Counted from the first letter of the stretch, positions 25,842 to 35,278 are shown. The stretch: 64,000 nucleotides of DNA from Chloroflexota bacterium (GCA_009840165.1 VXOG01000067.1:103222-167221), one strand, 5' to 3'. Numbers and translations are program-made. Notes: a model not told the origin generated them from the sequence alone.

Positions 25842-27251
25842 ATGGAACAAGTCCGAGTGTGCCGTTTCTGTGGTTACATCGAGGCGGCGGTCGGTTCGGA
25901 CAGGTGCGCCAACTGTGAAGCCTTTTCAGGCATGATATCCGTTTCCCGGGCCGAGGCGGAGCGGCTGTCCCGCAGCCGCAGATTCGACTTCCTTCGTAGC
26001 CGCCTGCTCTTACCGGGGATTGCCCTGGCAGTTACCGCGGTCCTGGCCTTCTGGGTGTCCTGGAACTACCTGGGACTGGCCCCCAACCCTCCTGCTGCCT
26101 CCACGAATGTTGCGCCGACCCTGGACCCTAGTGACTGGCCGCAGGCGAGGCGCACGGGGGAAGGCGCCGGGTTCACCCCCAACCCGGTCCCGTACCCGCA
26201 TGAGGTTAAGTGGTCCTACAATTCAGGCGCTCCCCTGCTCAATGCACCAGCCGTGGCGGGCGATCTGGTTTACCTTACTATGGAGACGGGCAAGCTCGTC
26301 GCGCTGGACCGGACAACGGGCTTGCTGGTCTGGGAGCATGTTACGGGCTTTCCCTCAAGCTCTACCCCCGCCGTGGCAGGGGAGCTGGTGGTCTATGCCA
26401 TTCGGCCCGGCCGGATACTGGCCCTGAATGCGATGACGGGAGCTGTGCAGTGGGACAGGGACATGGGGAGCCCCATCCTGGCCTCCCCTGTTGTCCGAGA
26501 CGGGACGGTGTACATCGGAGTGGGAGACAACAATCTTTACGCCCTGGATATATCCAGCGGAGTTGTGCTGTGGAGCTTCGCCACCGACGACTGGGTGATA
26601 GCAGCAGTCTGCCTCACCGACAACGCTGTGGTAGTGGTCTCCAAGGATAATTTGCTCCATGTGGTGGACACCAATACCGGGCGGCGGACTTTGGTGTATG
26701 ACACCGGCAGGGCCAGACAAATCCTGGGCGGACCGGCTACTCAGGCTGACCGGGTGTACGTCGGGTCCCAGAAGGGCCGCGTGTGGGCCATAGACTGGCG
26801 GGAACGGTCCCTGCCTTGGGACCGCTTCAACCTCTTTTGGAAAACCACCTTTCACGTTTGGGGCTGGCTGTCCCACCCGCCGTCGCAGCGGGGAAGTGTA
26901 TGGGGAGCCCAGGTCGAAGGTGACGTAGCCCAATCGCCGGCTGTCGCCGACGGTAGAGTTTATGTTGCCAGCGTATCAGGCGTGGTCTCGGCTTTGGGAG
27001 CATCCTCGGGAGAGGTGCTGTGGCAAACGGACATGGGGAGTCCGGTGACCGCTGCCCCCACCGTGGCGGGAACTACCGTCCTGGTAGGTACAGAATCAGG
27101 TACGGTGGCCGGTTTGGACGCCAGCAACGGACAATTATCGTGGGGATTCGAAACAGGAGGCAAGATAACCGGCAGCCCGGTGGTGGCTGGGACAACCCTG
27201 TACGTCGTCTCCCATGATGGCAACCTCTACGCATTGGAGGCTGTCCCCTGA
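25842..27251 (+). CDS. Zinc-ribbon, membrane-anchored PQQ-like beta-propeller protein
   Basis: A 469-residue protein in three parts. First, a cytoplasmic zinc ribbon (CRFC near residue 7 and CANC near residue 27). Then a single membrane helix (LLLPGIALAVTAVLAFWVSW, about 56-76). Last, an extracytoplasmic beta-propeller of repeats such as VYLTMETGKLVALDRTTGLLVWE, VYIGVGDNNLYALDISSGVVLWS and VLVGTESGTVAGLDASNGQLSW. These are PQQ/BamB-type blades; there are about seven. Propellers of this type usually serve as protein or ligand scaffolds, and no dehydrogenase catalytic motif is seen. GAGGGG precedes ATG 25842. Function unknown. Confidence 0.78.
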   Translation: MEQVRVCRFCGYIEAAVGSDRCANCEAFSGMISVSRAEAERLSRSRRFDFLRSRLLLPGIALAVTAVLAFWVSWNYLGLAPNPPAASTNVAPTLDPSDWPQARRTGEGAGFTPNPVPYPHEVKWSYNSGAPLLNAPAVAGDLVYLTMETGKLVALDRTTGLLVWEHVTGFPSSSTPAVAGELVVYAIRPGRILALNAMTGAVQWDRDMGSPILASPVVRDGTVYIGVGDNNLYALDISSGVVLWSFATDDWVIAAVCLTDNAVVVVSKDNLLHVVDTNTGRRTLVYDTGRARQILGGPATQADRVYVGSQKGRVWAIDWRERSLPWDRFNLFWKTTFHVWGWLSHPPSQRGSVWGAQVEGDVAQSPAVADGRVYVASVSGVVSALGASSGEVLWQTDMGSPVTAAPTVAGTTVLVGTESGTVAGLDASNGQLSWGFETGGKITGSPVVAGTTLYVVSHDGNLYALEAVP

Positions 27252-27269
27252 TATTAGACGGAGATCTCT

Positions 27270-28469
27270 ATGGACAGTGCGGACGTCATCATCATCGGCG
27301 GTGGCATCGCCGGAACTTCTGCCGCGTTCCATCTGGCGGAGCGTGGACGCAGCGTGACCCTGATCGAGCGAGGCGCGATCGCATCGGAGGCGTCAGGGGT
27401 GAACGCTGGCGGAATCGGCGCGTTGGGTTGGGGCAACGTTCCGGATTTGGAATCTCATCTGACCATGGGAAGCCTCCAGATTTTCAAACGCTTGCAGCTC
27501 GAATTGGGATACGACATCGAGTTTCGGGGATCGGGCGGGCTTCAGGCGATACAGACGGCTGAGCAGTACGAATTCGCCAGGGATCGCGTGCTATCCCTCA
27601 AATCTCGCGGCTATGTGGCCGAACTGCTGACGGTGGACGAAGCCCGCGCCATCGAACCGGAGTTAAGTCCCTCCGTGAGAGGGGCGATGTATTTTCCCTT
27701 GCGAGGCCAGGCAGATCCGGTGAAAGCCACCCGCGCCTTTGCGGACGCGGCCAGCGATCAAGGCGCCGCGATCCTCACTGACCGGGAAGTTATCGACATC
27801 ACGCAAACTTCCGAAGGCGTTTACCACGTTGTCTGTACTGAGGGGACGTTCCGGGCCCGGCATCTGGTATTGGCGGCGGGCGCGTGGTGCGCACCGTTGG
27901 GGAGAATGCTGGGCGTCAATATCCCGGTGGTTCCCGTGCGGGGGCAGATGTGGGCCACGGAGCCGCTGCCGCCCAGAGTTTTTCATGGTTTGTCCGGCGC
28001 GGAGTCTTACGCCTGGTGGAGCGGGAATCCCGGCGCCGGGCCGGAAACACCCCCGGAGTTGACTCACCTGGGTGATCGGCGCGTCACCAGGCATTTGTAC
28101 GGACGGCAGACCCGGGACGGAGAGGTCATCTTCGGCGGCGACCGCCAGTTGGTCGGATATGATCGGACGGTGGATGCCGGCGGTGTCGAGGCCAATTTCG
28201 CGCACACGGCAGAGATCCTGCCCTTCCTGAACGGAGTTTCAATCAGCCGCGCGTGGTCGGGCCTCATGCCCTTCTCCCTGGACGGCAAGCCCATAATAGG
28301 GAAAATACCCGGGCTGGAAAACCTTTACATCGTCACCGGGCTGGCTTCATCCGGCTTTGGACGCGGCCCCATGGCCGGCAAACTAATCGCAGAGTGCCTG
28401 CACACCGGCCACCGGCCCCATGTGCTGGCCGAGTCAGACCCCAGCCGGTGTGTCATGCCTCTGCCGTAG
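27270..28469 (+). CDS. FAD-dependent oxidoreductase, DAO (glycine/D-amino acid oxidase) family
   Basis: A 399-residue flavoprotein. The dinucleotide motif IIIGGGIAGTSAAFHLAERG lies at the N-terminus (residues 6-25) and the second FAD contact GAWCAPLGRMLG in the middle. The C-terminal GLENLYIVTGLASSGFGRGPMAGKLIAE is typical of the DAO family (PF01266). Such enzymes oxidise amines such as sarcosine, glycine betaine derivatives or D-amino acids. It begins 18 bp after the propeller gene and is followed 8 bp later by a MetE-like gene, so demethylation of a methylated amine or thioether is an appealing but unproven idea. Confidence 0.85.
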   Translation: MDSADVIIIGGGIAGTSAAFHLAERGRSVTLIERGAIASEASGVNAGGIGALGWGNVPDLESHLTMGSLQIFKRLQLELGYDIEFRGSGGLQAIQTAEQYEFARDRVLSLKSRGYVAELLTVDEARAIEPELSPSVRGAMYFPLRGQADPVKATRAFADAASDQGAAILTDREVIDITQTSEGVYHVVCTEGTFRARHLVLAAGAWCAPLGRMLGVNIPVVPVRGQMWATEPLPPRVFHGLSGAESYAWWSGNPGAGPETPPELTHLGDRRVTRHLYGRQTRDGEVIFGGDRQLVGYDRTVDAGGVEANFAHTAEILPFLNGVSISRAWSGLMPFSLDGKPIIGKIPGLENLYIVTGLASSGFGRGPMAGKLIAECLHTGHRPHVLAESDPSRCVMPLP

Positions 28470-28477
28470 GAGAGTTT

Positions 28478-29623
28478 ATGAAGCGCAGCACATCCAGGAT
28501 TCTCACCACCCACACCGGCAGCCTGCCACGATCTCCTGAGCTACAGGAATTGCTCCGGCAACGCGAGGATCAGAGCGATTTTGATGAGACGCACTTCCTT
28601 GCCAGCGTCCGGGATTCAGTGGGTCAAATCGTTTCCCGGCAGCAAGACATCGGCATCGACGTGGTCAACGATGGTGAGCAGGGCCGTTCCCAATACGCTA
28701 CCTACGTCAAGGAGCGGCTGACCGGTTTCGATGGCGAGCGGTTGGTGCGTTCCCACACACGACTGGACGATGCCGATTTCCCTGACTTCGCCGCCGCGCA
28801 GACGCACCTTTCGTCTCGCAACATGCCTCAGCCTGCCTGCACCGGCCCCATCGCCTGGAAGGACTGGCCCTCCGTGGAGCGCGACATCCAAAACCTGCGG
28901 GACGCCGCAACCGGCGCGGGCGTGGAAGAGGTGTTCATGACCGCCGCGTCGCCAGGCGTCATAGCCAATTTCCTGCCCAACGAGTATTACGGCACTGAGG
29001 AAGAATACCTCTATGCCCTGGCCGACGTGATGAAGGATGAATACAGCGCTATCACCAACGCCGGCCTTCTGCTTCAAATAGATTGTCCTGATCTGGCCAT
29101 GACTCGCGTTTCCCAATTCTCACACCTTTCGGTCGATGAGTTCAAAAAGATTGTGGAGTTGCACGTCGAGGTGATCAACTATGCCCTGAAAGGCATCGAC
29201 CCGGAACGTATGCGGTTGCACGTCTGTTGGGGAAACACCGAAGGGCCACACCATCACGATGTTCCTCTGCGGGAGATCGTGGACCTGGTGCTTCAAGCTC
29301 GCCCATTGGGTCTATCCATTGAGGGCGCCAACCCTCGGCACGGCCACGAGTGGAAAGTGTGGCAGGACGTCCGCTTGCCCGAAGGCAAGGTGCTGATAGC
29401 CGGCGTCCTGGACACGACCACCAACTTCATTGAGCATCCCGAACTTATTGCCCAACGGATCCTGAATTACGCGAATATCGTGGGCAGAGAGAACGTGATG
29501 GCCGGCAGCGATTGCGGCTTCGGCACGTCGGCATGGGGCCGCAAGGTTGAGGCCAATATCGCTTGGGCCAAGCTTGCCTCAATGGTTGAAGGAGCGCGAC
29601 TGGCTTCGCAAGAGCTCTGGTGA
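28478..29623 (+). CDS. Cobalamin-independent methionine synthase (MetE C-terminal domain) family protein
   Basis: A 381-residue single-domain relative of MetE. The catalytic zinc site is recognisable: His and Cys in RLHVCWGNTEGPHHH, Glu in LSIEGANPRHGHEW and a second Cys in GSDCGFGT. The N-terminus LTTHTGSLPR is typical of these short proteins, which lack the MetE N-terminal barrel. Relatives transfer methyl groups to or from thiols, or act as epoxide:coenzyme M transferases. GGAG lies upstream of ATG 28478. It is probably co-transcribed with the FAD oxidoreductase. The natural thiol is unknown. Confidence 0.83.
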   Translation: MKRSTSRILTTHTGSLPRSPELQELLRQREDQSDFDETHFLASVRDSVGQIVSRQQDIGIDVVNDGEQGRSQYATYVKERLTGFDGERLVRSHTRLDDADFPDFAAAQTHLSSRNMPQPACTGPIAWKDWPSVERDIQNLRDAATGAGVEEVFMTAASPGVIANFLPNEYYGTEEEYLYALADVMKDEYSAITNAGLLLQIDCPDLAMTRVSQFSHLSVDEFKKIVELHVEVINYALKGIDPERMRLHVCWGNTEGPHHHDVPLREIVDLVLQARPLGLSIEGANPRHGHEWKVWQDVRLPEGKVLIAGVLDTTTNFIEHPELIAQRILNYANIVGRENVMAGSDCGFGTSAWGRKVEANIAWAKLASMVEGARLASQELW

Positions 29624-29756
29624 ATCCCTGAAATAACGTCGCGCCGTACTTGATACGGGGCTGGCAAACCCTGATTCTGGCGTCCGTTTTCGTAACGCAT
29701 TGACCTGGCCCAAAGCTCGGTGCTACGGTGAGCCAGCCTGAATTGATGGTGTTCTG

Positions 29757-30995
29757 ATGCGGCGTCCGGATTATCGCTGGATTATCCTGGCGGTTGGGTT
29801 TACGGTTCTTTTCTTCAATGGCGGCTCCCGCTCCGCCCTGGGGTTAATGCTGAAACCCATGGTGGATGACCTTGATTGGACCCGTTCCACTCTCTCGCTG
29901 GGCGCCACCGCGTACATGCTGGTCTCGGCGTTGGCCATGCCGTTCATCGGCCGGCTGGCGGACCGCTACGACCTCCGCTGGATCATGGGAACGGGGGCGG
30001 CCATTGGAGCGGTGGGCATCGGCCTGATGAGCGTGGTATCGGCTCCCTGGCAACTGTTTGTCGTTTACGGGCTGATCTTCGCGCTAGGCAACGCGGGCAT
30101 GTCCAATCCTGTGGTCAGCGTCATGACCGTCCGCTGGTTTCCCGACCGGCGGGGCCTGGCCAACAGCGTGGCCGTGTCGGGCAACGCCATCGGCCAGTTG
30201 GTTATCGTGGGCTCGTTGGCGCAGTCGTTGGTGCGATTCGGCTGGCGTTGGTCCTACGGCGGGTTGGGTTTTGCCAACCTGCTCATTCTCGCCCCCATCG
30301 TGCTGGCCGCAGTCAGGTCCGCGCCGGCATCCCGCGCCGGGCAGCCTAGCGTTACGCCCGGCGACCCAATGGCAGCGCCGCCCGAGGCGATCCAACAGGC
30401 TTCCCTGATCACATCGGGCCAGCTTTGGCTGCTGGTCGGAATCTATGCCATCTGCGGGTTCCAGGATTTCTTGGTAGCGACCCACGTGGTTGCCTTCGCC
30501 CTGGACGTTGGGTTAGGCACTTTGATCGCCGGCAACTTGCTGGCGCTCATGGGAGTGATGGGCCTGTTGGGAGTCCTGTCCTCGGGATACCTCGCGGATC
30601 TCATGGGGCCGGGCCGGCCGACGCTTTTGTGTTTCGTGATGCGTATCGGCATATTCACGTTGATTTTGCTGTCCCAGTCTCATGCGTCGGTTATTGTGTT
30701 TGCCCTGCTGTATGGTTTCACCTTCCTCATGACCGCCCCGTTGACGGTGATGTTCTCCGGCAACATCTTCGGGCGGGAGCGAATGGGCAGGATCAGCGGT
30801 ACCATATCGGGCGTCCACCAGGTCAGTGGTGGCCTGGGCGCGCTGGTCGGCGCGCTGGCGTTCGATGTCTGGGGCAGTTACGACCGCGCTTTCATACTGT
30901 TGCTGGCGCTGTCCATAGCAGCCACCGCCGCCACTCTTCTGGTGCGTGATCGGGCCATCCCCCGAGTGCCGGGCCTCGCCAGTTGTTGTTGGTAA
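29757..30995 (+). CDS. MFS transporter
   Basis: A 412-residue major facilitator with about 12 membrane helices. Typical loops are FIGRLADRYDLRWIMG (the loop 2-3 signature) and LLGVLSSGYLADLMGPGRP in the second half. The pattern resembles the oxalate/formate or monocarboxylate antiporter branch, as does PMVDDLDWTRSTLSLG near the N-terminus. Substrate unknown; an organic acid is plausible given the neighbouring catabolic genes. It is convergent with the SDR gene, with only 3 bp between stops. Confidence 0.85.
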   Translation: MRRPDYRWIILAVGFTVLFFNGGSRSALGLMLKPMVDDLDWTRSTLSLGATAYMLVSALAMPFIGRLADRYDLRWIMGTGAAIGAVGIGLMSVVSAPWQLFVVYGLIFALGNAGMSNPVVSVMTVRWFPDRRGLANSVAVSGNAIGQLVIVGSLAQSLVRFGWRWSYGGLGFANLLILAPIVLAAVRSAPASRAGQPSVTPGDPMAAPPEAIQQASLITSGQLWLLVGIYAICGFQDFLVATHVVAFALDVGLGTLIAGNLLALMGVMGLLGVLSSGYLADLMGPGRPTLLCFVMRIGIFTLILLSQSHASVIVFALLYGFTFLMTAPLTVMFSGNIFGRERMGRISGTISGVHQVSGGLGALVGALAFDVWGSYDRAFILLLALSIAATAATLLVRDRAIPRVPGLASCCW

Positions 30996-30998
30996 CCG

Positions 30999-31790
30999 TT
31001 ACCTATTGCCGGCCGACCGTCCGCCATCCACCATATAAACCCCGCCCGTGCAGAAACTGCTGTCGTCGCTGGATAGGAACAGCATCAGCCGCGCTACCTC
31101 CTCGGGATTCCCGTACCGCCCCAACGGGATGCGCGCCGACGCCGCCCGATAGGTTTGCTCGACGGTTACGTTCACATCGTCCGCAGCCGCCACTCGCTGC
31201 TCCTCAATCGACCGCATCATACGCGTCTCGATGGGCGCCGGATTCACCGTATTGACCCGTATGCCCTGCGACGCTCCTTCCATGGCCGCCGTGCGCATCA
31301 ACCCGATCACCGCGTGCTTGCTGGTGGTGTACGCCGACATTTCCGGCCCGGCGCCGATGCCGGCGGTGGACGACGTGATGACGATGCTGCCACCGCCGCG
31401 CTCCCGCATTACCGGCACCACGTACTTGATGCCAAGCCAGACCCCGCGCACGTTCACGGCCATCACTCGGTCGAACACGTCAATGGGGTACTCTGGAATC
31501 GAAGCAAGCTGACCCTCGATTCCCGCGTTTGCCAGGTACACATCGATTCCGCCCCAGCGTTCCGCCGCTGCCTTCACATAACCCTCGCTCTGCGCCGGAT
31601 CCGTAACGTCCGCCACCGCGTAGCTGGCTTTGTCCTCGCCTATGGACTGCACCACCTCTTGCAAGGCGGACTCGTCCAGGTCCACCAGCGCCACGCGCGC
31701 GCCCTCGTCGGCAAACAGGCGTGCCGCAGCCCGGCCAATCCCACCCGTAGCCCCAGTGATCAGAGCAACCTTTCCATCCAACCGAGCCAT
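30999..31790 (-). CDS. SDR family oxidoreductase
   Basis: A 263-residue classical short-chain dehydrogenase. It has cofactor motif TGATGGIGRAAA, Asp in LVDLDE (favouring NAD), LANAGIEG, catalytic Ser in ITSSTAG and Tyr/Lys in SAYTTSKHA. The C-terminus has the usual FCTGGVYMVDGG. Substrate unknown. ATG 31790 is chosen with AAGGGG 7 nt upstream; an in-frame TTG 6 nt earlier is possible. It is convergent with the MFS gene. Confidence 0.88.
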   Translation of the reverse strand: MARLDGKVALITGATGGIGRAAARLFADEGARVALVDLDESALQEVVQSIGEDKASYAVADVTDPAQSEGYVKAAAERWGGIDVYLANAGIEGQLASIPEYPIDVFDRVMAVNVRGVWLGIKYVVPVMRERGGGSIVITSSTAGIGAGPEMSAYTTSKHAVIGLMRTAAMEGASQGIRVNTVNPAPIETRMMRSIEEQRVAAADDVNVTVEQTYRAASARIPLGRYGNPEEVARLMLFLSSDDSSFCTGGVYMVDGGRSAGNR

Positions 31791-31985
31791 GTTCAATCCC
31801 CTTCGTCGCAGCCGTCGTCACGGCGTTCGTTCGACATTGTTCAACTATAGGATGCCCGTGATTATAGAAATCCCAAACCGGCCATTCAACCGCATCGCCA
31901 CTCCCTTGTTGCCAAAATGAGGGCTAATCCTGATAATCCGATAATCCCGTGAATCCTGGTTCTGAATATTTCGGACGGTGCGACC

Positions 31986-32966
31986 TTGTCCCTCGGCCTC
32001 TGCGTCCTCGGTTGCGGAGATTTCGCCGCTACCTTTGCCCGCTCAATCGCTGAGTTGAGTGGCGAGATCGACCTGTATTTCGCCAGCCGTGATTTGAGCA
32101 AGGCGCGGGACTACTCCGCCCGGTTCAATGGTATCGACGCTTTCGGTGACTATGCTGCCGCCGCTGCCGACCCACGGGTGGACGCCGTGTACGTCTGCAC
32201 GCCTCACCACCTGCACCTGGAACACGTCGCCCTCGCCGCCAATGAGGGCAAGCACGCCCTGGTTGAGAAGCCCATTGCCGCCACGCTGGCCGACGCCCAG
32301 GCCATGATCCGTCTTGCTGATTCAGCCGGAATCACCCTGATGGTCGCCGAAAACTGGCGCTTCCACCCCGCAATGTTGGAAACCAAGCGGCTGGTGGATG
32401 CCGGTCGGCTCGGGCAAGTCAGACTGATACAGTTGCAGGAACAGTACCCTTTCCGACCAACTGGTTGGCGCTCTCGCGCCGAATTCAACGGTGGCGGCGT
32501 ACTCATCGACGGCGGCATCCACAAGGTCAGCGCGTTGTCGTTCCTGGCCGACCGCCCCAGGCGAATCTATGCCCATGAAGTCCCGTCAGCCCAGCCCGGA
32601 CTTGAGGCCGAGGACGGCGTAGTGGTGATGACCCAATCCGACGCTGGCGTGGTTGGCATAATCAATCATTCCTGGTGCGTCGCTCCAATCAGACCCCATT
32701 CCTGGGTATCGATCTCCGGTACGACCGCCTCTCTGTATTTTGAGCGGGGCCAGCCGCAGCTGAAAGTCGTGGATGCAAACTCCGAAACGCTGGTTGACCT
32801 GGACAACTACCCGGGCGGATTCGTTCCCATGGTGCGCGAGTTCCACAGCAGCATTCAGGAAGTCCGCCAACCGTCCATGAGCGGCGCAGATGGAGCGGCC
32901 GACCTGTCCCTGGTTCTCGCGGCCTACGAGTCAATCGATTCCGGCCTGCCGGTGACCCTCGGCTAA
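31986..32966 (+). CDS. Gfo/Idh/MocA family oxidoreductase
   Basis: A 326-residue NAD(P)-dependent oxidoreductase. The Rossmann motif LGCGDFAATFARSIAEL is at residues 8-24, YVCTPHHLHLEHVALAANEGKHALVEKPIA carries the signature EKP, and the C-terminal alpha/beta domain includes GGGVLIDGGIHKVSAL. These enzymes oxidise or reduce sugars, inositols or related alcohols. TTG at 31986 is the only start in frame close to the first beta strand, and no clear ribosome site is seen. The GMC oxidoreductase follows on the same strand after 60 bp. Confidence 0.83.
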   Translation: MSLGLCVLGCGDFAATFARSIAELSGEIDLYFASRDLSKARDYSARFNGIDAFGDYAAAAADPRVDAVYVCTPHHLHLEHVALAANEGKHALVEKPIAATLADAQAMIRLADSAGITLMVAENWRFHPAMLETKRLVDAGRLGQVRLIQLQEQYPFRPTGWRSRAEFNGGGVLIDGGIHKVSALSFLADRPRRIYAHEVPSAQPGLEAEDGVVVMTQSDAGVVGIINHSWCVAPIRPHSWVSISGTTASLYFERGQPQLKVVDANSETLVDLDNYPGGFVPMVREFHSSIQEVRQPSMSGADGAADLSLVLAAYESIDSGLPVTLG

Positions 32967-33026
32967 CCTGGTTACTTTTATTGTAGAATCTTTACCCACA
33001 ACAACTCACCGGTTCAAGGAGTACCC

Positions 33027-34598
33027 ATGAAGTACGACGTTATCGTAGTCGGTGGCGGCGCCGCCGGCTCCACCCTCACCGCCCGCCTTGCGGAAGACCC
33101 CAACACCTCAGTGCTACTGCTCGAGGCGGGCAACGACTATCCCGATCCAACCGTGCTGCCGGACGACGTCAAGTTCGGCGGCACCCGGTACGCTGAGGCC
33201 CAGGACTCGATACACAACTGGGCTTTACGCGGCACCATCACCGAGGAACAAGGTGAAATCCACGTTGCCCAGGGCAAGGTCATCGGCGGCGGTTCGTCAA
33301 TCAACGGCCAGGCCATGCAGCGCGGGTTCCCTGAAGACTTTGACAACTGGGCCGCCATGGGCAATGACGAATGGTCGTATGACAAAGTCCTGCCGTTCTA
33401 TCGCAAGATGGAAAACGACATGGACATTCAGGACGACTACCATGGCACCGACGGCCCCATGCCCGTGCGTCGCCGGCGGTCGGGAACGTGGGCGGACATC
33501 CAGAAAGCGTTCTATGACGCCTGCCTGGCCGAAGGCTATGGCGCGGTGGAGGACACCAACGGCCCGAACCCCACGGGCGTCGGCGTATCTCCCACCAACA
33601 ACCTGGGCGGCATTCGCATGTCCGCGGCAATGACGCACCTCAACCCCATGCGCCACCGCCTGAACCTGACCGTGCGCGGCAACGTGTACGTCCGCCGCGT
33701 CCTGTTCGACGACAAAAAGGCCATCGGCGTTGAGGCCGAAAGCGGCGGCGAGATTTTCACCGTCGAGGCCGAGCGCGTGGTGCTTTGCAGTGGCGCTCTC
33801 CGTTCCCCGCAGCTACTCATGCTTTCTGGCGTTGGGCCGCAGGACCATCTCTGGGAAGTCGGAATCCCCGTCATCCACCACAGCCCCGGCGTCGGCCAGG
33901 GACTCTGGAACCACCTCAGCGTCCACGTCACGTACAAGGTTAAGGACGACAAGACTCTCACCGGCGATCTGGACGCTCCTCACTTTGGCCTCCATTACAG
34001 CGGCAGCGCCGGCTACACCAACGACATGGTGCTGCGGAGCAACACAGTGGTGGACGAGCGCGAGGAAAAGGTGGCCGGCGTCCGCACTCGCTACAACACC
34101 GGGGACGTACCTGCCGACCGCGCAGCCCGCATCTCCTGCACCCTGGGCCTGCCGGACGGTTCAGGGTTTGTTCGGCTTCAGTCATCCGACCCCGATTTGC
34201 AGCCGGAGTTCAACTATCAATATCTACGGCATCCCAACGACACCAGGCGAATCCGTGAGGGCATCCGTTTTGGCGCGCGAATGCTGGAGTCCGACGCTTT
34301 CAAGGATGTGTGCGATTTCCGCATCAACCCGCCCGACGAGATATTGAACAACGACGATGCTCTGGACAAATGGGCGCGTGAGACTGTAGGCACGGCACGC
34401 CACGTCTCCGGCACCTGCCGCATGGGGCCAGACTCCGATCCCATGGCCGTAACCGACCAACACTGTCGGGTACGCGGCGTTGATGGTCTGTGGGTGGTGG
34501 ACGCCGCGGTCATGCCCCGCGTCCCGCGCTCCGGCGGCATCCATCCCACCGTCATCATGGTCGCCGAGCGCGTTGCTGACTGGGTAGCCGCCGGCTAG
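33027..34598 (+). CDS. GMC family FAD-dependent oxidoreductase
   Basis: A 523-residue glucose-methanol-choline oxidoreductase. The FAD motif VVGGGAAGSTLTARLAED is near residue 6, the first GMC signature is GKVIGGGSSINGQAM, and the second is GALRSPQLLMLSGVG. The C-terminal active site shows His in TARHVSGTCRMG and His in GGIHPTVIMVAERVADW. It oxidises an alcohol to an aldehyde or acid; choline-, alkanol- or sugar-type substrates are all possible. AAGGAG lies before ATG 33027, and TAGAAT (32984-32989) may be a -10 box. Confidence 0.88.
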   Translation: MKYDVIVVGGGAAGSTLTARLAEDPNTSVLLLEAGNDYPDPTVLPDDVKFGGTRYAEAQDSIHNWALRGTITEEQGEIHVAQGKVIGGGSSINGQAMQRGFPEDFDNWAAMGNDEWSYDKVLPFYRKMENDMDIQDDYHGTDGPMPVRRRRSGTWADIQKAFYDACLAEGYGAVEDTNGPNPTGVGVSPTNNLGGIRMSAAMTHLNPMRHRLNLTVRGNVYVRRVLFDDKKAIGVEAESGGEIFTVEAERVVLCSGALRSPQLLMLSGVGPQDHLWEVGIPVIHHSPGVGQGLWNHLSVHVTYKVKDDKTLTGDLDAPHFGLHYSGSAGYTNDMVLRSNTVVDEREEKVAGVRTRYNTGDVPADRAARISCTLGLPDGSGFVRLQSSDPDLQPEFNYQYLRHPNDTRRIREGIRFGARMLESDAFKDVCDFRINPPDEILNNDDALDKWARETVGTARHVSGTCRMGPDSDPMAVTDQHCRVRGVDGLWVVDAAVMPRVPRSGGIHPTVIMVAERVADWVAAG

Positions 34599-34644
34599 GC
34601 TCGACGCGCGGCTGAAGGCCCCCCGAAGACAAGGAGCTGAGGTC

Positions 34645-35040
34645 ATGGCATTGATAGACGGAACGGCTAAAGACCTACAAATGTGGTCCAAGTACGCCTA
34701 TGCAATGCGGGAACGCATCCTTTTCGTGCCCGAGTATGGTAGTGGCAACACGCACCATGCCATAGTACTGACATGCTCATACGCAGAAGAAGGCGACAGT
34801 TGGACTGGCGAGTGTGTCGAACTGGGCACGGCAACCTTCGCTGATACCTTCGAAGAGATGCGGCTTGAACTGCATGAAGCGGTGGAGTTGCAACTCGTTG
34901 AAATCGCTCATCTCTTGAGCCCGCAGGACTACTTTGAGTATCTGGTAGAGCACGAAGTGGCGATTGTTCCCTGGGACGCGCCGGGCGCTGCGGGGCTGAC
35001 TAACACCACGGAGGGGATGGTTGAACGTATCGGGGCGTGA
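34645..35040 (+). CDS. hicB: HicB-like antitoxin
   Basis: A 131-residue protein with the HicB fold: HAIVLTCSYAEEGDSWTGECVELGTATFADTFEEMRLELHEAVEL in essence, the partially degraded RNase H-like domain of HicB (PF15919 group). It would neutralise the overlapping HicA. The N-terminus is longer than usual, so an internal start is possible; AAGGAGCTGAGG precedes ATG 34645. No DNA-binding helix-turn-helix is evident at the C-terminus. hicB precedes hicA here, the less common order. Confidence 0.72.
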   Translation: MALIDGTAKDLQMWSKYAYAMRERILFVPEYGSGNTHHAIVLTCSYAEEGDSWTGECVELGTATFADTFEEMRLELHEAVELQLVEIAHLLSPQDYFEYLVEHEVAIVPWDAPGAAGLTNTTEGMVERIGA

Positions 35041-35260
35041 ATTGATGCGCCTTTTGGAGAGCGACGGCTGGATTCCCGGTCGTCGCTCTCGACATGGAAT
35101 CTTCTACCAAAAACAATTCGGCGGCGAATCGCGGCCACGGTTCACCGTTATACCCGACAAATCCGCTCCCCTGCCCGATGGTACGTTGGGTGCCATTCTC
35201 GGCCCGAAGCAGACCGGCATTGGCCGCGCCGGCCTGCAATCCCTGATAGATAAGAATTAG
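35021..35260 (+). CDS. hicA: HicA-like mRNA interferase toxin
   Basis: A 79-residue HicA-type toxin with a double-stranded RNA-binding fold. Its pattern is SGRELMRLLESDGWIPGRRSRHGIFYQ, then FTVIPDKSAPLPDGTLGAILGPKQTGI. The catalytic His of the HicA family corresponds to His in RSRHGIF, although the usual GSH is RSRH here. The start is TTG 35021, 20 nt inside hicB, with GGAGGGG just upstream. HicA cleaves mRNA and is restrained by HicB. A 12-bp hairpin at 35279-35306 follows. Confidence 0.75.
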   Translation: MNVSGRELMRLLESDGWIPGRRSRHGIFYQKQFGGESRPRFTVIPDKSAPLPDGTLGAILGPKQTGIGRAGLQSLIDKN

Positions 35261-35278
35261 ACTGGCAACCCACCACCG

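Noticed and set aside
28253..28477. In-frame upstream extension of the MetE-like gene into the FAD oxidoreductase gene
   Set aside because: It overlaps a conserved gene in another frame; the start at 28478 has a ribosome site and a typical N-terminus.
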